A stretch of 64,000 nt of DNA from Atopobium sp. (GTDB lineage: Bacteria; Actinomycetota; Coriobacteriia; Coriobacteriales; Atopobiaceae), in NCBI GenBank assembly GCA_015258715.1, contig JABZHR010000003.1, forward strand, positions 1 to 64,000. The letters are read 5' to 3'. Under the pieces are notes generated by a model. The model had not been told where the DNA came from. It was given only the letters and a program-made list of their open reading frames with translations, and did not search any database. Position 1 is the first letter of the stretch. Each line of letters opens with the position of its first letter. The position numbers and the translations under genes are program-made. Below are positions 61,059 to 64,000 of this stretch, piece after piece.

Positions 61059-63314
61059 ATGTTTATCACAAAATCCTCAAAACCTAAGAAGGAAGCAGTC
61101 ACCCGGAAGCGCTCCTTTGCTTCTGCCTGTCACTTTTGGTTTATCCCTCTGTTGATTGGAGCTCTCTTACTAAGTCATTTTTTCCTAAAGCCTGCTCATA
61201 GACTTGCTTTTGCACAAGAGCCCTCTTTTACCGTTGCACAAAGAGAAGATTTTCCTGGTGGACAACAAATTCCTATGTGGACCGCTAGCGACGGTACGTA
61301 TCTTTACTGTGGAGATGAGTTCAATCACTATGGCGCCTGGCCAGGAGCAACTGGAAGTGTAATTGATCCGCAGTCTTATACAAAACTCACCTCAGCTAAC
61401 GGCGCTCGCGGTGGAACGTATACCGCCGAGCAGCTTCGAGCAATTGACTACATCATCTATCACGGAGCAACTGCGTCCCAAGAAAAAGACGTATATGGCT
61501 ATACAGGTTGGAAGGCGCGGGCCATCACGCAGTTTGCGCTTTGGGCGGTTATGCGCGGAGAAGCTCATGCTCTTGCGGTAAGTGTTCCTCAGGCAGAGCT
61601 TCATCAACCTATTGAACAGTTCTATTCCGATGCTCTGAACTATGCTCAAAACAACGGCGGCGGTCCTGAAAACGGAGTTGCAAAGCTGTTCGTGCCCACA
61701 GGAGACAAGCAGGTTCTGTTTTTCTTTGGACAACAATCTGGCTCTCTCAAAATCACCAAAGGCTCGTTATTACCCGATGTCACTTCAAATAACGAGCACT
61801 ACTCCCTAGAAAGCGCTGTTTACGGAGTATATTCTGATGAGGGTTGCACCAATCTTCTTGGCAGCCTCACCCTTGATAAATCTGGGTCTGCAACACTCAA
61901 CAATCTTCCTGTTGGAACGGTGTATGTAAAGGAAACCACTGCTCCAAAGGGCTTTCTTCTTGACCAATCGGTTCATACTGTAAAAATAACAAACCAGGAA
62001 GAGAACACTCTCACGGTTACCGATACTCCTATTGGAGAGTTTGATCTACGCATTTCAAAACAAGACTTTGACCACAGCACGAGCCTCGACGAAGACGCTC
62101 GTTCTGAGCAGCAAAGCGCTTCTCCCCAAGGAAACGCAACGCTTCAAGGCGCGCTTTTTAAAGTGACCTATAGAGGCTCTGCTGAAACAACACTAAGAAC
62201 ATGGGTTTTCTCGACCGACGAACAAGGTTTTGCCTCTTTTGATGCAGACCATAAGGTTTCTGGAGATGACCTTTTTACTCTTGGCGAGAAACCCTGGCTA
62301 CCTTTGGGGTATTACCAAATCGAAGAAATTCAAGCTCCAGAGGGCTATAAACTCCCAGAACTTTCTCTTCAAACCTGGAAGCTATCAAGCCAAGACGGAA
62401 ATCTATTCTGGACAAATATCTCTAGCGGAAAAGTAAATCCTTCCTCTGAACACCTCTTCACCTTTAAAGACGAGGTAATAAAAGGAAGTCTTAAGATTAA
62501 GAAAATTGGACACACTTCTCTAAGTTCACCCGATGGTTATTCTGAGGCAGAAGAAATGCCAAGTTTAAAGGGTGCCAAAATTGAGCTAACTAATAGCTCT
62601 GCTCAACCCGTCTTCTATCAGGGAAAATGGATTGCCCCGCACGAAGTTGTCACCACAGTAGAAACAGACGAATCTGGAGAGGCCGCCGTTAAAGACCTTC
62701 CCTTTGGCTCTTATTCGCTTAAAGAGGTGGTAGCTCCAGCAGGTTACTCTCTTAACAAAGAGTGGAATCCAACGGTTACCCTAACTTCTGAAGAGACCGT
62801 AGAAGTGCCCGAGCTCATTGATGAAAGAATTTCTTTACAAACGATGCTTGTGGATGCTGCTGGATCAAAAAATCCTGAATATGCCGAGAAACTCAATCTT
62901 GTTGATCACATTAAATACGAGGGTCTTATCCCAGGAGAAGAGTACGAAATTACCGGAGAGCTCTATGAAACAAAACAGCTCCAAGAAGGTACAGCAGAGC
63001 CCATCGCTCGCGGAACTGTCCGCTTCAAAGCTCCTACCTCATCGGGAGAAGCTGCGGTTCCTTTTTCTGTAAGGACTGCTTCACTTGAAGGTAAAGAAGT
63101 TACTGCCTACGAAACAATCTCAAAAGATGGTGAGAAGGTTGCTTCGCACACCGACAGTCACTCTAAAGCACAAACTATTCGTGTAACCCCTAAGCCTCAT
63201 CTTCCTGGAACAGCAGATAATGCCTATGCAGTTCCCCTTTTACTAGCCCTGGCAGGATCAGTACTCATTGGATGTGTCCACTTATTTGCAGCAAAAATAA
63301 GGCGCTCTTTTTAG
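61059..63314 (+). CDS. Wall-anchored thioester-domain adhesin with Cna_B and VaFE-type domains
   Basis: From the ATG at 61059 (GGAGG five bases upstream) the protein has 751 residues. A long signal peptide (1-52) precedes a thioester domain with Cys84 in Y-L-Y-C-G-D-E-F and Gln158 in I-T-Q-F-A-L-W-A-V, expected to form a Cys-Gln thioester for covalent host binding. Three Cna_B/SpaA-like domains follow, each ending with E-x-x-A-P-x-G-[FY]. A VaFE-like domain (about 572-700) precedes the sorting signal L-P-G-T-A (715-719), a membrane helix and R-R-S-F. It is a single gene. Confidence 0.93.
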   Translation: MFITKSSKPKKEAVTRKRSFASACHFWFIPLLIGALLLSHFFLKPAHRLAFAQEPSFTVAQREDFPGGQQIPMWTASDGTYLYCGDEFNHYGAWPGATGSVIDPQSYTKLTSANGARGGTYTAEQLRAIDYIIYHGATASQEKDVYGYTGWKARAITQFALWAVMRGEAHALAVSVPQAELHQPIEQFYSDALNYAQNNGGGPENGVAKLFVPTGDKQVLFFFGQQSGSLKITKGSLLPDVTSNNEHYSLESAVYGVYSDEGCTNLLGSLTLDKSGSATLNNLPVGTVYVKETTAPKGFLLDQSVHTVKITNQEENTLTVTDTPIGEFDLRISKQDFDHSTSLDEDARSEQQSASPQGNATLQGALFKVTYRGSAETTLRTWVFSTDEQGFASFDADHKVSGDDLFTLGEKPWLPLGYYQIEEIQAPEGYKLPELSLQTWKLSSQDGNLFWTNISSGKVNPSSEHLFTFKDEVIKGSLKIKKIGHTSLSSPDGYSEAEEMPSLKGAKIELTNSSAQPVFYQGKWIAPHEVVTTVETDESGEAAVKDLPFGSYSLKEVVAPAGYSLNKEWNPTVTLTSEETVEVPELIDERISLQTMLVDAAGSKNPEYAEKLNLVDHIKYEGLIPGEEYEITGELYETKQLQEGTAEPIARGTVRFKAPTSSGEAAVPFSVRTASLEGKEVTAYETISKDGEKVASHTDSHSKAQTIRVTPKPHLPGTADNAYAVPLLLALAGSVLIGCVHLFAAKIRRSF

Positions 63315-63337
63315 TTATGCAATCCTGCCTTTACGCT

Positions 63338-63372
63338 AAAAAGAAAGGGCAGAAATCTCTGCCCTTTCTTGA
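63338..63372. terminator. Terminator between the adhesin and the M28-like gene
   Basis: A perfect 12-bp inverted repeat (63341-63352 with 63359-63370), loop of 6, is followed on the minus strand by TTTTAGCG. It serves mainly the minus-strand gene, and probably the convergent adhesin as well. Confidence 0.85.
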
Positions 63373-63401
63373 AAACTTGCTCTAGTTAGTAACTTGTTCG
63401 T

Positions 63402-64000
63402 TTATGAGCGTCTAATAAGCTCAGTAACAAGAGCTGCTGCGTCAGCGCACTGACCAGCGTTGACATTCTCGCGAACATCAGCGGCGGTACGGCTGAGTGC
63501 AGGAAGTCCATCCTCGTTTAAGCCCATTAAGGTAACGGAACGAACTGAATTCTGCATTGCAGGAGTTGCGTCAGTGGTGCCCCAGTCAAATGCGCTCTGC
63601 TCAACATCGATATGAAGATCAGTTGCAATAGTAGAAAGGAGTCGAGTCATTCTACGGTCAGCACGGCGAACGTTGCCAATTCCCTCGTTCTTAAGAATGG
63701 AGAGTGAACCAGCACCAACGCAGTCAAGGTTAATCAGGAAAGCACCGCGAATATCAGTTCTGTGCTTTGAGAGGAACTCTCTCATGCCTGCGTGATCAAA
63801 GTCAGATGCTCCAAGCGCAACAAACCAAATGTCATGTGCAATGAGCTCATCATCAGAGAGAGACAGAACGGCGTTACGAAGATCATCCTCAGAAATAGCA
63901 GGTGCATCTTCAGAGTCGGTCTCTTCACGATTCTCAGCAGATAGAGCTGCGCCGCCCTTCCAATCATCCGATGGACCGTCATTGCGACCGAAGAGTCTAA
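63402..64000 (-). CDS. M28-like metallopeptidase family protein (partial, 5' end off window)
   Basis: The frame is open from the right edge to the stop at 63402, about 199 residues. It has the M28 fold pattern H-D-I-W-F-V-A-L-G-A-S-D-F-D-H-A-G-M-R-E-F-L, then G-A-F-L-I-N-L-D-C-V-G-A-G, with the metal-ligand Asp of the N-x-D segment. The usual catalytic G-x-E-E is G-A-S-D, so the general-base Glu appears absent. An acidic insert (D-S-E-D, S-E-D-D, S-D-D-E) precedes this. The first metal ligands lie outside the window. Confidence 0.72.
   Translation of the reverse strand, partial: RLFGRNDGPSDDWKGGAALSAENREETDSEDAPAISEDDLRNAVLSLSDDELIAHDIWFVALGASDFDHAGMREFLSKHRTDIRGAFLINLDCVGAGSLSILKNEGIGNVRRADRRMTRLLSTIATDLHIDVEQSAFDWGTTDATPAMQNSVRSVTLMGLNEDGLPALSRTAADVRENVNAGQCADAAALVTELIRRS

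Noticed and set aside
1..64000. CRISPR array, prophage or integrative element
   Set aside because: No regularly spaced direct repeats, integrase, recombinase or phage structural genes were seen; the tRNA genes are intact and without duplicated 3' ends.

Overview
The window reads as chromosomal core sequence of a member of the Coriobacteriia (Actinomycetota), most like the Atopobiaceae (Lancefieldella, formerly Atopobium). This is inferred from gene content and order (an actinobacterial fhaA-fhaB-pstP-rodA/pbpA-pknB cluster, pyruvate:ferredoxin oxidoreductase, a small SRP RNA, mannose-type PTS), from a base composition of roughly half GC, and from frequent GTG and TTG starts. No search was run. 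Nearly the whole window is coding. There is no prophage, no CRISPR array and no complete insertion sequence.

Layout: 1-3.9 kb (minus strand) holds a partial galU, a DtxR/MntR-type regulator, an LCP cell-wall ligase and murA. From 3.9 to 10.6 kb lies the F-type ATP synthase operon atpBEFHAGDC, which runs on with only short gaps into murA and the LCP gene. From 11.1 to 15.2 kb are upp, rpiB, tsaC, prmC and prfA. From 15.4 to 24 kb are a large acidic membrane protein, DedA, the SRP RNA, a mannose-family PTS operon (IIA-IIB-IIC-IID) and pgi. From 24 to 28.5 kb are thioredoxin, a PAP2 phosphatase, a small phosphoesterase and a queT-lytS-lytR operon. From 28.6 to 30.8 kb is a MurT/GatD-like pair whose glutaminase active site is missing. 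From 30.9 to 37.2 kb are pyruvate:ferredoxin oxidoreductase and purH. From 37.3 to 41 kb are a GNAT enzyme, gluQ, two tRNAs, a small unknown gene behind a LexA-type palindrome, and serS.

From 41.6 to 51.1 kb (plus strand) is a signalling and cell-wall growth operon: a multi-pass Ser/Thr kinase, FhaA, FhaB, a PP2C phosphatase, a single polypeptide joining a RodA/FtsW glycan polymerase to a class B penicillin-binding protein, and a PASTA kinase (PknB). After it comes a 0.6-kb gap with an inverted-repeat element beside tRNA-Arg(CCT). From 51.8 to 59.8 kb are purC, an OmpR-type two-component pair, a Tat lipoprotein, purB and an M29 aminopeptidase. From 60 to 64 kb are a GC-rich structured gap, a Fur/PerR regulator, a thioester-type wall-anchored adhesin and a partial M28-like peptidase.

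How the genes work together: several parts converge on envelope growth (MurA, LCP, RodA-PBP, PknB/PstP/FHA, MurT/GatD-like). Energy metabolism is fermentative (PTS, Pgi, PFOR), with the ATP synthase probably working partly as a proton pump. Queuosine handling is indicated by QueT and GluQ. The best candidates for something undescribed are the MurT/GatD-like pair without glutaminase residues, the RodA-PBP fusion, the LexA-box small gene, the unusual AtpE and AtpF subunits, and an over-represented octamer GGCGAGAA spread over the window.
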